Shown piece after piece: positions 5,177 to 6,257 of a stretch of 6,257 nucleotides of DNA. The stretch lies in assembly GCA_945882005.1 (NCBI GenBank), contig CAMCWG010000180.1, positions 1-6,257 of the forward strand, in the 5' to 3' direction. A program made the translations under genes and the position numbers. The notes beneath the pieces were generated by a model that made no database searches, had not been told where the DNA came from, and was given only the letters and a program-made list of their open reading frames with translations. Position 1 is the first letter of the stretch; every line of letters starts with the position of its first letter. The DNA comes from Bordetella parapertussis. Lineage in GTDB: Bacteria; Pseudomonadota; Gammaproteobacteria; Burkholderiales; Burkholderiaceae_B.

Positions 5177-6142
5177 ATGCCTGAAGTCGACGCGCCACTG
5201 CTGCCCGAAAGCGCTGAAGCGTGGCTCGCGCATCTTGAACGGAACCGCCGGTATTCCGTCCACACGCTCGAAGCCTATCGCCGCGACCTGCAGCAGCTGG
5301 TCAGACTGCATGACAACAAACCGTTCGAGCAAGTCGTCAATGGCAATATCCGTCACTATTTAGGACGCCTGCACGCACAAGGCCACAGCGCGCGCAGTCT
5401 TGCTCGCATGCTGGCGGCCTGGCGCGGGTTTTTCAAATGGTGGGCGCCACAAGCCAAGATGGCATCGAACCCAGCAGCCGATGTGCGTGCGCCAAAGATC
5501 AAACGCAGTTTGCCCAAAGCCTTGTCTGTCGATCAAACCCAGGCTTTGCTTGACGCAACGGTACTCACCACGCGGACAGATCCGGTCGGGCTGCGAGATC
5601 GCGCGATGTTTGAGCTCTTTTATTCAAGCGGTCTACGCTTGAGCGAACTGGTTAGCCTGGATCTGCAATACACCCAGGCCAAGGATTACACCTCCGCCGG
5701 CTGGATTGATCTGGCCGAACAAGAAGTGCATGTGCTGGGCAAGGGCGGTAAGCGCCGCTCAGTCCCCATCGGTGCGCAAGCACGAACAAGTTTGGCGCAA
5801 TGGCTCGAGGCGCGTCCTGCGCTGGCACTGGCGCAAGCGCCCGAAGCCGACGCCACCGCGCTGTTTCTCGGTGCCCGCGGGCGACGGATTAGTCCGCGCG
5901 TCGTACAAACCCAGCTCACCCGACTCGCCCTTCTGGCCGGTCTACCCACTCACATACACCCACACGTCCTACGTCACAGTTTCGCAAGTCATGTGTTGCA
6001 ATCCGCGCAGGATCTGCGCGCAGTACAAGAAATGCTTGGCCACGCCAATATTTCGACCACCCAGCTCTACACAAGGCTGGACTTCCAGCATCTCGCAAGC
6101 GCTTACGACTCAGCACATCCACGGGCCGGCCGCAAAAGCTAA
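5177..6142 (+). CDS. xerC: Site-specific tyrosine recombinase XerC
   Basis: A 321-residue tyrosine recombinase. With XerD it resolves chromosome dimers at dif at the division septum. The N-terminal SAM-like core-binding domain includes HLERNRRYSVHTLEAYRRDL. The catalytic set is complete, numbered from the chosen ATG: R154 in SSGLRLSEL, K189 in GKGGKRR, H263 and R266 in HPHVLRH, H289 in MLGHANISTTQLY, and the nucleophile Y298. The position after dapF and DUF484 distinguishes it from XerD and from phage or integron integrases. The start is uncertain: the ATG at 5177 lies five bases after the DUF484 stop, and a TTG at 5168 overlaps that stop (TTGA) and would add three residues. Neither has a good ribosome site, so translation probably depends on coupling to DUF484. 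Confidence 0.95.
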   Translation: MPEVDAPLLPESAEAWLAHLERNRRYSVHTLEAYRRDLQQLVRLHDNKPFEQVVNGNIRHYLGRLHAQGHSARSLARMLAAWRGFFKWWAPQAKMASNPAADVRAPKIKRSLPKALSVDQTQALLDATVLTTRTDPVGLRDRAMFELFYSSGLRLSELVSLDLQYTQAKDYTSAGWIDLAEQEVHVLGKGGKRRSVPIGAQARTSLAQWLEARPALALAQAPEADATALFLGARGRRISPRVVQTQLTRLALLAGLPTHIHPHVLRHSFASHVLQSAQDLRAVQEMLGHANISTTQLYTRLDFQHLASAYDSAHPRAGRKS

Positions 6143-6257
6143 GTTATAGTTTGATAAACTAAATTAAGCTTTCCTCTTGCAGTCCATCAAATCGCCCCCA
6201 TTTGTCAGGGTATTGAAATTTGTATCTGCTAAGCTAAACCCACAAAGCTTGTTTGCT
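6143..6257. other. Non-coding right end
   Basis: AT-rich stretch after xerC. It has one small hairpin, TAGTTT (6147–6152) with AAACTA (6156–6161) and a GAT loop, which has no following T run and so is a poor terminator. A TTGAAA at 6213–6218 with TAAACC 16 bases on is a very weak promoter for a gene beyond the edge. Nothing else is seen. Confidence 0.5.

Noticed and set aside
6147..6161. Hairpin after xerC as a terminator
   Set aside because: Only six AT-rich pairs and no T run follow it.

Overview
The window looks like a chromosomal segment of a betaproteobacterium, most likely Burkholderiales and close to the Alcaligenaceae. I infer this from the MetK and DapF sequences, from the dapF–DUF484–xerC gene order, and from an AAKKP-type lysine tail of the kind seen on betaproteobacterial histone-like proteins. 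No database search was possible, so the genus is left open. I see no insertion sequence, phage gene, CRISPR array, tRNA or rRNA.

Layout. (a) 1–1821 is a small catabolic-looking module. A partial metallo-beta-lactamase-fold lactonase-like gene reads leftward off the edge. Back to back with it are a carboxymuconolactone decarboxylase-family gene and, overlapping it by four bases, a 3-hydroxyisobutyrate dehydrogenase-family gene. The divergent gap holds two good promoter candidates whose -35 boxes form an inverted repeat. (b) 1822–1878 is a very strong hairpin with A and T tracts, a bidirectional terminator between convergent genes. (c) 1877–3234 on the minus strand is metK (S-adenosylmethionine synthetase) followed by a 63-residue DUF1289 gene, joined through a TAATG stop/start overlap. 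(d) 3235–3548 has no gene. Most of it is a long, structured metK leader. (e) 3549–6142 on the plus strand is dapF, a DUF484 gene and xerC, a conserved proteobacterial cluster with short gaps. (f) 6143–6257 is non-coding as far as it can be seen.

The most interesting element is the metK leader. Its distal part has an 8-bp stem closing a loop that resembles the SAM-II riboswitch L1 loop (GA-N-UU-AACCG, then UUGC). A downstream CCGCUAAAG segment can form the matching pseudoknot around a U·U pair, as in SAM-II. Nearer the gene, an anti-Shine-Dalgarno segment (CACCUCCUU) can pair either with an upstream G-rich strand or with the metK ribosome-binding site. Because MetK makes SAM, this would be feedback control of SAM synthesis. 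The match is imperfect: the canonical GAUUU is GAGUU, and a hairpin is inserted. It is therefore a hypothesis. The second notable feature is the periodic lysine-rich, histone H1-like tail on the decarboxylase-family enzyme.
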